A DNA stretch of 64,000 nt, from assembly GCA_964016885.1 (NCBI GenBank), contig OZ024740.1, forward strand, positions 300,605,209 through 300,669,208, written 5' to 3'. The DNA comes from Eledone cirrhosa (lineage: Eukaryota; Mollusca; Cephalopoda; Octopoda; Eledonidae). Each line of letters begins with the position of its first letter. The stretch's first letter is position 1. Positions 11,383-23,969 of the stretch are shown here, one piece after another. A model generated the notes under the pieces. The model searched no databases. It was not told the DNA's origin and saw only the letters and a list, made by a program, of their open reading frames with translations. Position numbers and translations under genes: made by a program.

Positions 11383-12609
11383 ATAGCTGACCTACCCAAC
11401 TTCGACCGGGTAAACAGATGATAAGAGAAGACAGGTAAAAGAGAAAATGACTGTATTGGATGTTTGTCTGCTTACAGTATGAGGCGAGTCCGTGGTGTCT
11501 GTGTAATACGAAACACAGGAAGAAAAATCTTCCAGATATACCAGATTCTTGATTGTACCGTTTGTGCATAGTATATGAACAATTCTAGGTGCTCCCACGT
11601 AGAATAGTGACCTCTAGGGATTGGTGCATCTTCTGCCTGACTGTAAAACGTGTATCCTTGCATTGACGTGGTTGTTCCACGTTTCTCAAAAGGATGATTG
11701 AAGTTCGAATCTTTTATATTATATGTAGATATAGATATAGATAATTATAATAAAATATGTCCGTCAATGTAAAAAAGGTCCCTATTTACTTGTTTTATAC
11801 AAATGCCAAATTAATATGGATATAGATAACATGCTTATCTGTACGTGGTCAACTATAATAATAAAACAACACATTATATGACACAGCCGAGGTTAACTTT
11901 GCCTTTCATCCTTACGGGGTCGATAAAATAAAGTACCAGTAATGCACTGGGTAATTGCTGGCCTTGTGCCTAATGTAGAAACAATTATATGACACAAACA
12001 TTTATTCAGTAATTTCCAGGCTCTTAGCCACTGAGTAATATACAGTCAATGTTGCCCAGAGTTTAACTCGGGGAGATGGCTGGGTTTGAACTCCATGGCG
12101 GATCCTTCTACTTCGAAAATAGAATCATTTATCAATATTACTCAAGCCCTGACCGGCCATAGGCACCAAACCTTTGCCAGACTCAACATATGATGAGGTT
12201 TTATTACCACCCGAATCAGAAGCGACGCACGCAAACTTACACACGCATCCGTGTACTTACACACACGCTCACACTCACACATGTTGATAGTTTTTAAGTC
12301 TGTGGAACGCTGCACGCACATACGCGCACGTACATACACACGCACATATGTTAATAGTTATTGCTTTCCTTCCCCTCTTATTTCCACACACATCACACAC
12401 ACACACACGTCTCTACACTGTCACATATACATAGTGTATCCAACACAGCGTTCAGTTTGCTTCTCTTTTTCTTACTCTCCCCTCTCACTACCTCATTGGC
12501 ATTATGCATATTAATTTCAGTCTGGCGTCGTTGAGTGGGCGGAGTCGTTTGACACCTATGAACCAATGATAATCGAGAATTATGACACACGGAATACTGA
12601 CATTGTTGA
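11383..12609 (-). mobile_element. Non-autonomous Helitron, deletion derivative of its neighbour
   Basis: Read on the minus strand the element begins TCAACAATGTCAGTATTCCG (12609 leftward) and ends with an imperfect hairpin (ACCCGG...GGGT) and GTCAGCTAT (11383), where CTAG would be expected. Its 3' part (11383 to about 12220) matches 12622-13330 of the neighbouring coding Helitron. Its 5' part (about 12230-12609) matches the neighbour's 5' end (about 18455-19103). The junction therefore removes about 5.1 kb including all coding sequence. Helitrons transpose by rolling-circle replication without target duplication, so no flanking repeat is expected. A SINE interrupts it at 11885-11983. One base of the conserved CTAG end is changed. 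Confidence 0.85.
11885..11983 (+). mobile_element. 5'-truncated octopus-type SINE with 12-bp target duplication
   Basis: Only the part from AGCCGAGGTTAAC to the tail remains. ATTATATGACAC stands on both sides (11873-11884 and 11984-11995). The sister Helitron at 12622-19103 has a single uninterrupted ATTATATGACAC near 13107, which serves as the empty site and proves the insertion. Confidence 0.95.
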
Positions 12610-13703
12610 AATTAATATATACTAGCTGACGTACCCAGCTTCTCCCGGGTAAACAGAAGACAGGTAAAAGAGAAAATGACTGTATTGGATGTTTGTCTGG
12701 TTACAGTATGAGGAGAGTCCGTGGTGTCTGTGTGATACCAAAAACAGTACAAAAATCTTCCAGATATACCAAATTCTTTGTTGTACGGTTTGTGCTTAGT
12801 TTATGAACAATTCTAGGTGCTACCACCTAGAATAGTGACCTCTAGGAGATAGTTCATCTTCTGCCTGACTGTAAAATGTGTATCATTGCATAGACGTGGT
12901 TGTTCCACGTTTCTCAAAAGGATGATGGAAGTTCCAATCTTTTATATTATATTTAGATATAGATATAGATAATTAATATAAAATATGTCCGTCAATGTAA
13001 AACAGGTCCCTATTTACTTGAAATGGTTTATACAAATGCCAAATTAATATGGATATGGATAACATGCTTATCTATAAGTGGTCAGCTATAATAATAAAAC
13101 AACAAATTATATGACACAAAAATGTTTTCAGTAATTTCCAGGCTCTTAGTCAATATTGCCCAGAGTTCAACTCGGAGAAGTGGCCTGGTTTGAACTCCAA
13201 ATGGCGGACACTTCTACTTCGGAAATAGAATCATTTTTCAATATTACTCTAGCCCTGGCCGGCCATAGGCACCAAACCTTTGCCAGACTCAACATATGAT
13301 GAGGTTTTATTACCACCGCTATCAGAAACGATAAATTTGAAGGCAATTTCTAACAATACTTGTAGGTTTTTATAGCTCATTATCCACAATAATTGACATT
13401 GAACAGAAATGATAACTCTGTCAAAGCTCACAATACTGATCAATGGACACCAATGTCAGAATCATTTACGTCGAATATTCATAGCAGTGAAGGCAATTTC
13501 TACCAATACTTGTTGGTATTTATTGCGCAACATAGCAGTGAAAGCAATTTTTACCAATATTTGTTTGTTTTTATTGCTCATAACGACATTAAATGACATT
13601 GAACATAAATGATAACTCTCTCAAAGCTCACAATACTAATCAAAGGACACCAATGTCCGAATCATTTACGTCGCTTATTGATAGCATTAAAGATATGCAT
13701 ACA

Positions 13704-15338
13704 TCAGCTGAAAGCTTCATTATAGACAATATTCAGGGTTGTTCCTCTGTTAGTGGTATCAATTGCAAATTTTACACCATCAGGATCTCACAGTCGAGAT
13801 GCAGCCCATGGCTGAATGCTGGATCATTCAAGTAGACACGACTCGCATGAAAGTCTATCCCTGTGCCTTGTTGACAGTCATGGAGTAGGCGAAATTGACG
13901 GGAAACTGTCTCATTTGCCAAATGAATGGCAGCAGATCTTCACTTGGTCTCAGCATGATCCTAGGAATGAGAACCGATTTCTCTCTGCCTGGGAGTTTAG
14001 CTTCTAAAACTCTTCCGTTAATCAATATCTCAACAATCAATCTAGTACCATTGAAAAGACCCATTTTATGATTGATATTTCTAAGCAATATAATCGGCAT
14101 ACCCTTTTCAACCTCAAAATATGTGGGGGAGAATCCGGGTATTTGAAGTGAATTCAGATACTCAGTCGGAACATCCATATTGTTCTGCTGATTAGGCTCC
14201 ATTGCATCCGCACTGACGGTCAACCATTCCTCTTCAGGAACCATTCCGGCTACTTGTGAATTTATTTCATCGACCGTTGCATTCGTATGAGTTAGAATAA
14301 CGCGTTCCGATACCCAGGAGATATTCTGCCAAAAAGCATTCAAATTAGGGAACACCAAGTCAATCAATGCTTGGCGGTCTAGTGGCATGACCAAATGGTC
14401 TGGGATTTTTACAGTCTGATTATCACCAACGTGTGGCAATTCATCGTTTCCCAACTGCATCAACCATCGTCCGTATGTCTCAGCCTCTTCGTTTTGCCCG
14501 AACATACGAAGTCGCATATTATCGTGTAATCGCAGAACTCTGAAATGGCTCCATAACGGGGACTTTTTCAGACATGCATCGACAATTTGCGCTCTTTGAG
14601 CATTCCTAACAATTGGTAGCACCTCTCAGAAATCGCCACCAAGAACGATAGTCTTACCACCGAATGACAGGTCACTACCGCAGATATCTCTGAAAGTTCT
14701 GTCGAATGCCTTCAGCAAATATCTGTGTGCCATTGGAGGCTCATTCCAAATGATCAGAGACATATTGCGTATAAGGCCCGAGTATAAGGTTCACTTTGTC
14801 CTGTAATGTTACAGACACGCAACTCATCCGGAGCCAATGGAGCCTTGAAGCATGAGTGGAAGTTCCTTCCACCACTCAGAAAAGTGGCAGCGATCCCACT
14901 GGTGGCCACAGGGAGAGCAATCTTCCTCTGAGCTCTGACTGCCGATAACATAGTGTTGGAACAGAATATCTTTCCGATGCCTCCTAGAGCATCTATGAAA
15001 GTACAAAGTTGATCATTAGTGGAAACCGAGTGGCGAACGCCATCGACCAATTCTCTCTGAGATTGGGTCAACATTGGCATACGTTCATCCACAATACGTT
15101 GCTGCTCCAGTGGATCAAACTAGAATATTTCCCTCCGATCGAGTGGCAACCGTCTAAGCTGCAATCTCATGTCCAATGCTAAGACACGTTGCCGCATTTC
15201 TTTATCAGGAATTGGCAAATTGAAATCTGTTAAACATTTGAAATGAACTTCAAGCAGTTGCTCAATATTGAGCAAAACATAAGCTTTAATCAAATGTTCA
15301 TCATCGACCTGAAGATGATGCCTAAAATCATCAGCCAT
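13704..15338 (-). pseudogene. Helitron helicase domain (Pif1-like), decayed
   Basis: This part would unwind DNA during rolling-circle transposition. From the N-terminal side: a linker MADDFRHHLQVDDEHL (15338), then a Walker A region FIDALGGIGKIF (about 15000), where GGTGKT is usual, so the nucleotide-binding loop is altered. Next come VATSGIAATFLSGG and GGDF-EVLPIV around 14640 with a stop in the middle. An open stretch at 14622-13855 ends at motif V (TVNKAQG) followed by a stop. The remaining end is still readable after two frameshifts: LNDPAFSHG, then DGVKFAIDTTN and a natural stop at 13704-13706. The order and spacing match the helicase of arthropod and mollusc Helitrons, and all breaks are consistent with neutral decay. 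Confidence 0.88.
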
Positions 15339-15860
15339 AATTCCCCAATGGCGTTCAACTAACTCTCTTGGATCGATAGGATTGTAGAATCCTAGAATCG
15401 TGACAAACGACTACCTTATTTGAGCTGGCATCTGTGTTGTTCTTGCAGCTTCCATGGCGTTATTCCATTCAGCTTCATGCTGAAGGAGTCCCAGATGCTG
15501 ACATACAGCCTGGTTTGTTTCAAATTCCACGCCATTGATTGTTTTCAAATCAGCGAGGCTCTGTTTACCTCTCGAAAAATCATTATGCAACAGAATTCGG
15601 AGCTAAAACACATCATCAGATGCTGGATGGATATTACAAACCGGTCCAATAGTCATGAATCTCTTTTGTTTTCTATCATTCCATTTCTTTCCCTTCTTAT
15701 CCCACGTATAGTACGAAGGGAAATCATAGTATAGTTGCCTTTGATCCGGGTTCAAAGCATGTTCCCTATTATGCTTCAATCACTCAGTCAATTCCGTCTT
15801 AAGAGGTGGTGCGTTAGCAATTATTTCGACACCTCTTCTAGTGTCCTGAACACAGAGCAT
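15339..15860 (-). other. Linker of the Helitron protein between Rep and helicase, unreadable
   Basis: The stretch lies between two recognised domains of one ancestral reading. Short coding-like pieces exist on the minus strand, but stops prevent a continuous translation. Confidence 0.5.
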
Positions 15861-18225
15861 TTACCTATTCTGTAAGTGAACCGTCAGTTTCTGAACGCTG
15901 GGTTTACGTTCATTGAGATCAAAATCGAACAATCTCCAGCAAGCTTCGCTAGATCCAATCGAGCGAACATCCTGCAACCTGCCAACTTCATCTCCTTCGT
16001 TCGCTTCCCCATTCCTGACATTGATCATTGCCCGATCATGACCTTTGTAAACATATTTGAATAGATATTTGCAAGCTTTCACTGAGCTACAAATTTCCAC
16101 ATTAATGTGACAACGATATTTTATAATCAAATATGAATTGTATGGCACAACCCATTGATTTGTAACCTGTCGACCGTTTACATTTTCGACCTAACCGCCA
16201 TCTGCAGGCGACCGTCTTCTGTATGAGGGATGAGCATCCCCATCGTTCCAGGAAGTGTTCGTGACAACATATTTCGCATTGGCCATTTTTCATGCAAGGC
16301 GCTTTCCGATTTGCCACTCCGCATTGGTTGTGCACTATTGACTTTGCCACCCAGTTGCGTAGTGCCTCATTCTCCGGCAGTTCAGCACACACAATGCTAT
16401 CGACATCCTCAGCACATCTCAATTTGCAATCTCTATGTAAAATGATCAGCAAATGTGCATGTGGCAATCTTCTTTTTTGGAATTCAATTACGTATGCAGA
16501 AGCAACTATACCTCCAAATATCCCTCTTTTTCCACATCATCCATTATCTTTTTCAGATATCCTTTGAATACTCTTGCCACAATATCAGGATGGTCCTTTG
16601 GCTGTTGTCCAGGCAAAAGTGCATCCTTAATATCAGTCCATTCAGGATTTCATGCAACCGTTATAAACAAGTCTGGCTTTCAAAACTTTCTGACAATAGC
16701 CATTGCATCCTGATAGCGAATGTTCATATATCTCGGACCGCCGATGAACGACGATGGCAAAATGATGCGTCGACCAATTTGCTTGTAATTGGCATCATAG
16801 GCATCCTTTATATTATTATACAATTATATCATCGCATCCTTTATATTATTATACAATTCAGCTCTGCTATGTTGCTGATGTGTAGCTATATAATTTACCC
16901 TTTGATTTTCGATGTTTGCGAATTACATACAACAGTATTCCTGGAACAATCTGCTGGCTTGAAATAGCGCATTTCTCTATTGATTCCTCTCGTTCAAATG
17001 GAACGCGTAAAAGTCGCGAATCGGATTATTGTGTCTATTGCAACTTCTCTGTTGATGCTGATTCTCATAATCATCTAAATGAACAGACATGTTCCATCCA
17101 TTTTCACCTTTTGGGAATAAAAGAACATAATGCAATGGATCGTATGCCCTATTTGACTCATTGATTGTCTTGAGACCACCATCTCTGCGATTGAGGACGA
17201 TATCTCTCGATCCAGGCTTATCGCCAATCAACACAGCAACTTCACCAAATCCTTCAGAAGCATTATACCGCCATTCGTGTTGATTCCTTGGCACTGAGTC
17301 AGCCTTAATCACCAATATTTGCTGCTGAACATTTTGCAGTTCAGCCACCAATATGAAATCCATAACATAAGGATTACACTGTCTAAGCCATGATTGCAAA
17401 TCACAGATCAAATCACTTAACCTTTGCCGTTCAAGTTCAGTTATATTTCTAGGCAACTTCATCCAATCGATCCTGATATCCTCCTCCGATTCACTATAAT
17501 CGTTAACGTAAATTTGAGCGAATCCATGGCTCTCTCCTGGGGTAACTTCTAAATTACCGATACAATGATACAAAGGGCCTTGAATGACTACATTCGGTTG
17601 CCATGCTCCACTCTCAAACATCTCACTAACTCTCTGCGATGCTAAAGCTAATGAATTGTTAATTTTCCGCGAATATTTGCGCAGTAATCTACCTCGGTCT
17701 CCTTGATCACCCCACATACTTAGTATTTTAAACTCCGGTGACTCCTCATCATCCGGTATTCGCAAGGGTTCTAGTTGAACTGCTCCTTTATGACAGCACA
17801 TTGTGGTCCACGTCTTTTCGTGCCTCTAAAGCAATGTTCCACAGTGTGGACTCTGCTCGTCCACCAATCTGAAAATGACACGGTTGCCATGATCCATTTT
17901 TAATATCATTCGTTCGCCTTCTGACCTCTTTACTGGAATGAGGAGCACTTTGATGACACATTCTCTGAACTTCTGTATTGCGCTGGCGCTATTCAGTCAG
18001 CTCCTCTTCATCCATCGCAGCACACCATTGCTGCTGAATTCTGGCCATCTGCTGATGATGCTCAGCCAGTTCGTCTTCAACAATCGCAGCACGCCATCGC
18101 TGCTTGGCTCCAGTGTTTCGTTGGCGTTGCTCAGCCAGCTCCTCTTCATTCATGGCGGCACGTCTTCGCCTCTGAAGTTCGGCGTTCCGGTAGCACTGGT
18201 CGGCCCGATTTTCTTCATAGCTGGC
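15861..18225 (-). pseudogene. Helitron Rep (HUH endonuclease) domain with N-terminal region, decayed
   Basis: Rep nicks and joins the transposon ends. An arginine- and glutamate-rich N-terminal repeat (RRRAAMNEEELAEQ-like units, about 18170-17980) is typical of these proteins and probably coiled. The segment at 17801-16977 includes the CCHKGAV start, VVIQGPLYHCIG, NPYVMDFI, RYNA...EVAVLIGD and YDPLHYVLLFPKG. After stops, the HUH motif appears as RRLPHAHLLIIL (about 16450). Then comes the tyrosine motif CHINVEICSSV-KACKYLFKYVYKGHD (about 16110-16030), with both tyrosines kept. The frame ends near 15861. The domain order is complete, but at least four frameshifts or stops separate the blocks. 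Confidence 0.88.
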
Positions 18226-18289
18226 TGCAGTTCACTGCTTGATAAAGTAGAATTGCTTTTATTATCAGTATTCTTTTCGAGTAATTGTC

Positions 18290-18960
18290 AAAAAATGACA
18301 CAATAATAAATATAAAAGATGTCCGGCAATGTAAAAAAAGGTCCCTATTTACTTCCTTCACAACTCTGTGTATGTTAGACTGACAGACAGGCACACAGAC
18401 AGATAAACTGCGTGGCGATTGTGGAACGTCACACATATACACGCATGGAAACGCGCACACGCACGCAAACTTACACACGCACAGACTCGCACATGTTGAT
18501 AGTTTTTACTTTCTGTGGAACGCTGCACGCACGCATGCACCCATAAATATACGCGCACGTACATACACACGCACACATGTTAATAGTTATTGCTTTCCTT
18601 CCCCTCTTATTTCCACACACATCACACACACACATGTCTCTACACTGACACATATACATAGTGTATAAAAAATGACACAATAATAAGTATAAAAGATGTC
18701 CGTCAATTTAAAGAAAGGTCCCTATTTACGCCCTTCACAACACTGTGTTTGTTAGACTGACAGAAAGACACACAGACAGATAAACTGCGTGGCGATTGTG
18801 GAACGCCACACACATACACGCATGGAAAAGCGCACACGCACGTAAACATACTCACGCACAGACTCACACATGTTGATAGTTTTTACTTTCTGTGGAACGC
18901 TGCACGCACACATAAACATACGTGCAAGTACATACACACGCACACATGTTAATAGTTATT
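18290..18960. repeat. Two tandem units of about 376 bp in the Helitron 5' region
   Basis: The first unit starts AAAAAATGACACAATAATAA at 18290 and the second at 18666. Both contain AAAAGATGTCCG, GGTCCCTATTTAC, GATAAACTGCGTGGCGATTG and ACATGTTAATAGTTATTG. The words ATGTCCGTCAATGTAAAA and GGTCCCTATTTACT also occur in the 3' part of both Helitrons (about 11757 and 12985), so the sequence is a subterminal repeat of the family. Confidence 0.85.
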
Positions 18961-19103
18961 GAACACAGCGTTCACACTCGCACTCCCTCATTGGCATTAT
19001 GCATATTAATTTCAGTTTGGCGTCGTTGAGGTGGGCGGAATTGTTTGAAACCTATGAACCAATGATAATCGAGGATTATGACACGGAATACTGACGTTCT
19101 TGA

Positions 19104-19931
19104 AAAAAAAAAAATATATATATATATATATATGCATATATGCGCCTGTGTGTGTGTTTGTGTATCCATCTATGTGTATGTGTAACATTTCAAACTAAAA
19201 ACACCAAAGGATACTAGATTGTGATTTAAGGTTTTTCACACTGGCATACCATAAAATATAAATTATGCTGTGTTACTAACAGTTGAATTTTTACATTGTC
19301 TTTGTTTCTGTTTTCATCATTACTCTTTAGCTTTCCTTTGTCTCTTACTCTTCATCTATCTTTTAATTTCCATTTTTCTCCTTCTCTCTTTCTGTTCTTG
19401 TAATATGGCATTGATGTGTTATTCCTTATATTAATAACACTTAGTAGTCATAAATAAAGATAGGATGTTATGACCCGAATAAGAGGGCATATACTCCACA
19501 TTGCTTTGCAGGAAATTAGCGTATTCGATGCTTTTAAGCAGTAGTCTCCTTGTCATCGCTCTTTTGCTTCTTCGAATACGCTCTATTTCTTTTCGTAACC
19601 TGCTTCCCTCATGGGAGTAAATACATGTTTAACTTTGTCTTTCCTCATAAACTCATATATTTTATAGTTCACTCTTCAGGTGGTTAGTACAGCTGCAAAT
19701 TCAGTCTTATATATTACGTTGTAATTCTGACGGAAGTGGCTTTCACCGTTTACACTGCAAGGGCATCTGGTATCCTCTTTCGCTATTTTCATTGCAGCTA
19801 TTTTCAATATCATGGAAAGGACGCTGAACTTAGTGATCTTAACGAATAACATATTGAACAGTTTGCTATATTTCTGCTGAGGTGGGAAATATTAAAGCAT
19901 GAAACCAATGAACTTCTATTTACATAAGTAT
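19104..19931. other. Intergenic, a short (AT)n then nothing recognised
   Basis: A poly-A/(TA)n tract at 19104-19135 abuts the Helitron 5' end. The rest shows no gene, no repeat shared within the window and no long frame. Confidence 0.5.
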
Positions 19932-19940
19932 TTAAATAAT

Positions 19941-20110
19941 TGTTTCCACTTCTGGCACAGGGCCAGCAATTACTCCAATGCATTACTGGTGCTTTATTTT
20001 ATCGGCCCCGTAAGGATGAGAGCCAAAGTTAACCTCGGCTGGATTTGAACATAGAGGGCCAAAACTCTATGCTGCAAATAGGCTCTACCGATACTGTCCA
20101 TCCACCGCCC
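19941..20110 (-). mobile_element. tRNA-derived octopus-type SINE with 9-bp target duplication
   Basis: This minus-strand copy has a shortened tRNA part (bases of the anticodon region are missing). TTAAATAAT flanks it at 19932-19940 and 20111-20119. Confidence 0.88.
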
Positions 20111-20540
20111 TTAAATAATAAGGTTTTTTAATAATGTTTCTAGCAGTGTACTTAGATCTGTTTTCGAGGATGTATTGGTGGAAGTAAGTATAGCTACAGA
20201 GATAAATAAAGATAACAAACAACTCAAATGTCTGGGAAATATATTATTACAAAATTTGGGGAATATCTACTATATCGCTATCACTATGGCGTACGTTATT
20301 TGGATTTCCTCTTAGATAAACGCGGTTAAATATAACAAATATATTAAGCACATTAAAATCAGTCAAATTGAAATAGATTGCGAAAGACATAATGCATCAG
20401 TGGTGTTTTACAAGTAGAATTCCAGGAAAATGCTAATGCACATTTCATACACTCGCCGAGTTTCGCATTTTCGCGTACACACGCGTGCGGACTCGCATAT
20501 CCACAAAATGACACGTGTGCAGACAGAGACAGAAACTATT

Positions 20541-20680
<140 letters not shown>

Positions 20681-20717
20681 CCTGTTCACCACTTTAATCT
20701 CAACTAAATATATACTT

Positions 20718-21157
20718 GAACTGAAAAATGCGCAAGCTCAAAAGAGCCACAGAATGTTATAATAAACCTTCAACATGTGAGACTAGAGTTGTTGCTAAAA
20801 AATAGTGTAATCATTATCTATCGTACACTCTGTGGCATCCTTTTATAAAAATGAGACTCATAACGAACTCAAGACGACACGATAATTATTTAAGCTAATG
20901 TTCAATATCTCATATTAGATGTTAGTAATGATTAATTCGAAATGCACGTAAACCGAATTCTATATTATAAATTCACTTAACTAATTATAGTGTCGTCTTG
21001 AGTTCGTTATGAGTCTCTTTTTTTAAAAAAAAAGGATGCCAGAGAGTGTACGATAGGTAATGATTACAATATTTTTTAGAAACAACTCTAGTCCCACACT
21101 TTTGAAGGTTTATTATAACATTCTGTAGCTCTTTTGAGCTTGAGAATTTTTCAGGTC
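20718..21157. repeat. Fold-back element with arms of about 175 bp
   Basis: The arms at about 20718-20895 and 20985-21157 are inverted copies with around 10 differences and small indels (GCTCAAAAGAGC, CCTTCAA, ACGAACTCAAGACGACAC on one side, their complements on the other). A spacer of about 90 bases separates them. There is no coding sequence. It may be a MITE or a pair of inverted PLE ends; I saw no transposase-type terminal motif. Confidence 0.85.
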
Positions 21158-22005
21158 TAGTTTAATATTTTTTTAAGGCAACGCTTGTAATAACTCTAGT
21201 TAAACATGATATATAAATTGCTAATAAATTATCGTTGTAATGTAATTAGATTATATAATTGTTATTTATAAATGATCTTATAAATATTATTGTAAAATGT
21301 ATACAAATATTTTCAGACTTTTAATATAAACAACTACAAAAAACAATCAATATTAAATAAACATATTTTACATAATAATTGTTATAGTTGAATTAATAAA
21401 AATTAAATATTACATACAAACAGTCTAACATAATAATAAAAAAATAATCTAAAATAATAATAATAAAATAATCTAACATAAAACGAACAATAATATGGAC
21501 AAATATACAAGTAAATATGATACAACCAATATTATAAGCATGTTATAACGAACTGAAAAAAAAAAAGTTAATATAAATTTTTAAAAATCATATATAAATT
21601 AACAATATAACTTACCAAAACGAGAAAAATATTTTGATGATAAAAGACGAAATACCGGAGGAAGATTCGACAGCGAAACGATAAATAAACGTGCAAACAA
21701 AATGGCGGATGCTTTTGAGCAACAATTACACTCGTTGGTTGATTAGCCAATAAGACGATGAAATTAGCCAATAAGACGATGCATTACAAAACATGTTTGG
21801 CAGCGATCACCATGGCCAGCTACGACCCTTGATTGTTTTTATTCACAAGCTACGCATATATGTCAGGCACGCAGACTTAAAACATTCTGTTGTTAGTCAC
21901 TGCGTGTGTAACAGATATTAAATGTGTTAGATTTTATATTTATTGACGCGCATTAAAACACAAACACACATATACACATAACCCACTTCACCGTATATAT
22001 AACTA

Positions 22006-22011
<6 letters not shown>
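21158..22011. other. Very AT-rich DNA, nothing recognised
   Basis: The first part is dominated by ATAATAA-type sequence. The part from 21650 to 21990 is less biased but has no identifiable gene. Confidence 0.5.

Positions 22012-22087
<76 letters not shown>
22012..22087. repeat. (TA)n microsatellite
   Basis: About 38 uninterrupted TA units. Confidence 0.95.
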
Positions 22088-22090
<3 letters not shown>

Positions 22091-22218
22091 AAATAAATTT
22101 AGTTAAATTAAATTAAAGGAGTTATGTATATATATGTATAACGAAGGAAATGTGGTAAGGAACCAGATGGACCATAACGCACCAAAATACTCAATACTTT
22201 CGGTAGTAGAGTGGGTAA

Positions 22219-22336
22219 TAGGAACGAGGAGGACCCCGACGGGTGAGCTCACGCCGTTTCGACGGCTGATTCTGGACGTCCAGAATTAGCCGTCGAAACG
22301 GCTTGAGCTCAGCCGTCGGGGTCCTACTCGTTCCTA
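22219..22336. repeat. GC-rich 118-bp palindrome
   Basis: The arms meet at a perfect centre TCTGGACGTCCAGA (22271-22284). The left arm reads ATAGGAACGAG-GAGGACCCCGACGG..., and the right arm is its complement with about five mismatches. It is clearly richer in CG than the surrounding AT-rich DNA and lies just left of a (TA)n tract. Confidence 0.92.
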
Positions 22337-22405
22337 TATAAATATATATATATATATATAATGGAAAAATTTGAACAGGGAGAAAACAGAGAGGCAGTAC
22401 AACAA

Positions 22406-22407
<2 letters not shown>

Positions 22408-22483
<76 letters not shown>
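22408..22483. repeat. (TA)n microsatellite
   Basis: About 38 TA units that stop at the start of the PLE terminal repeat. Confidence 0.95.
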
Positions 22484-22487
<4 letters not shown>

Positions 22488-22808
22488 TGGTAAACGGAAT
22501 AGAAAATGCTGACAAATTGTTCACAGTTGAAAAATGGTTTAATTAGGAATAAAAGAGTATTAGTGATTGTATGGGTTAGTATTCAGTTGTGGTTTTAAGT
22601 TTTTAAGTTTTTACCGGTTGCGCATTTCTAAATGCTTTTCAAAAATAATTTTGAGATAGAGTGTCCGTGCTGTTTGCTCTGATCTGATTAGTTTTGGGAA
22701 TTCTACCTGTTTTTATGTTAAAAAAATGGCTCCAGCGTTATTTTTGTGTTGCAAAAATGCTTGTGGTCAAAACAATTTTGATTGGTCGGTAGAGGTCATG
22801 TGAATGTA
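22484..22808 (+). repeat. PLE terminal repeat, left arm of a 1.5-kb inverted pair
   Basis: The first 200 bases are nearly identical to 10771-10966. The repeat continues with TTAGTTTTGGGAATTCTACC, ATGGCTCCAGCG and GATTGGTCGGTAGAGGTCAT. An almost identical inverted copy lies at 23605-23940. Confidence 0.85.
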
Positions 22809-23384
22809 AACACATATAAACACATATAAACACATATAAACACAATGACACACGTAAACACACATGCTCTATGGTGCAATACAAAAAAATATATGTGCAT
22901 ATATATGTATGTATATATGTATATATATATATATATATATATGTAGTGAAAATATATATGTGTGTGTGTGTGTGTGTATATATATAGAGTGAATATCATT
23001 TCACACCTTTTATTGTTAAGATTGTTGATGTTCTATTAAGAGAACCGATTTTACTGAAAAAATCGAATAATGTACACCATTTTACCAGGGGGGAAAAAAA
23101 TACTGGTCCACCCACACACGCACACACACACACACACACACACATATATACACAAACACATACACACGCGTACATCAACATACAAAGAGACTTATACACA
23201 CACTCACACACACACACACGCACTTCTCCGTATAAGACAAAAGCTGAAAAATATCTTTTGACCTTCGAATGACTCTGGTGTGTGTATGTACGCACACACA
23301 CACACACACACACACACACTTATCTTAATAGCCATTTGACACACATCGCTGGTGGCTATTGTCGCAGCATCGAACACCTTACTA

Positions 23385-23454
<70 letters not shown>

Positions 23455-23462
23455 TTGTTGTG
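22809..23462. repeat. Microsatellite-rich loop between inverted PLE repeats
   Basis: A four-fold AACACATATA-type repeat at 22807-22845 is followed by (TA)n at 22918-22942, (GT)n at 22959-22976, CA arrays at 23108-23144 and 23292-23318, and (CA)n at 23390-23450. No coding sequence is seen. Confidence 0.85.
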
Positions 23463-23969
23463 AAAGAGTCATTTCTCAATCTTGGCGCAAAACCAATTTT
23501 TTATCCACATGACCTCTACCGACCAATCAAAATTGTTTTGACCAATAATTTTTGCTGGAGCCACTTTTCTAACATTTTAACATAAAATCAGTCTTGGCGC
23601 AAAATCAACTTTTTACATTCACATGACCTCTACCGACCAATCAAAATTGTTTTGACCACAAGCATTTTTGCAACACAAAAATAACGCTGGAGCCATTTTT
23701 TTAACATAAAACAGGTAGAATTCCCAAAACTAATCAGATCAGAGCAAACAGCACGGACACTCTATCTCAAAATTATTTTTGAAAAGCATTTAGAAATGCG
23801 CAACCGGTAAAAACTTAAAAACTTAAAACCACAACTGAATACTAACCCATACAATCACTAATACTCTTTTATTCCTAATTAAACCATTTTTCAACTGTGA
23901 ACAATTTGTCAGCATTTTCTATTCCGTTTACCAATATATAATAACTTGTGTGTTACACCTCTATTCTTT

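Larger units (their letters stand above)
12622..19103 (-). mobile_element. Coding Helitron (rolling-circle transposon), decayed
   Basis: The 3' end on the minus strand reads ...GTCAGCTAG at 12622, preceded by an imperfect hairpin at about 12633-12650. The 5' end begins TCAAGAACGTCAGTATTCCG at 19103. The 6.5 kb between carry a Rep-helicase reading on the same strand, with helicase towards the 3' end as usual in Helitrons. Only 12 bases separate it from the deletion derivative at 11383-12609. Frameshifts and stops in Rep and helicase make it inactive. Confidence 0.88.
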
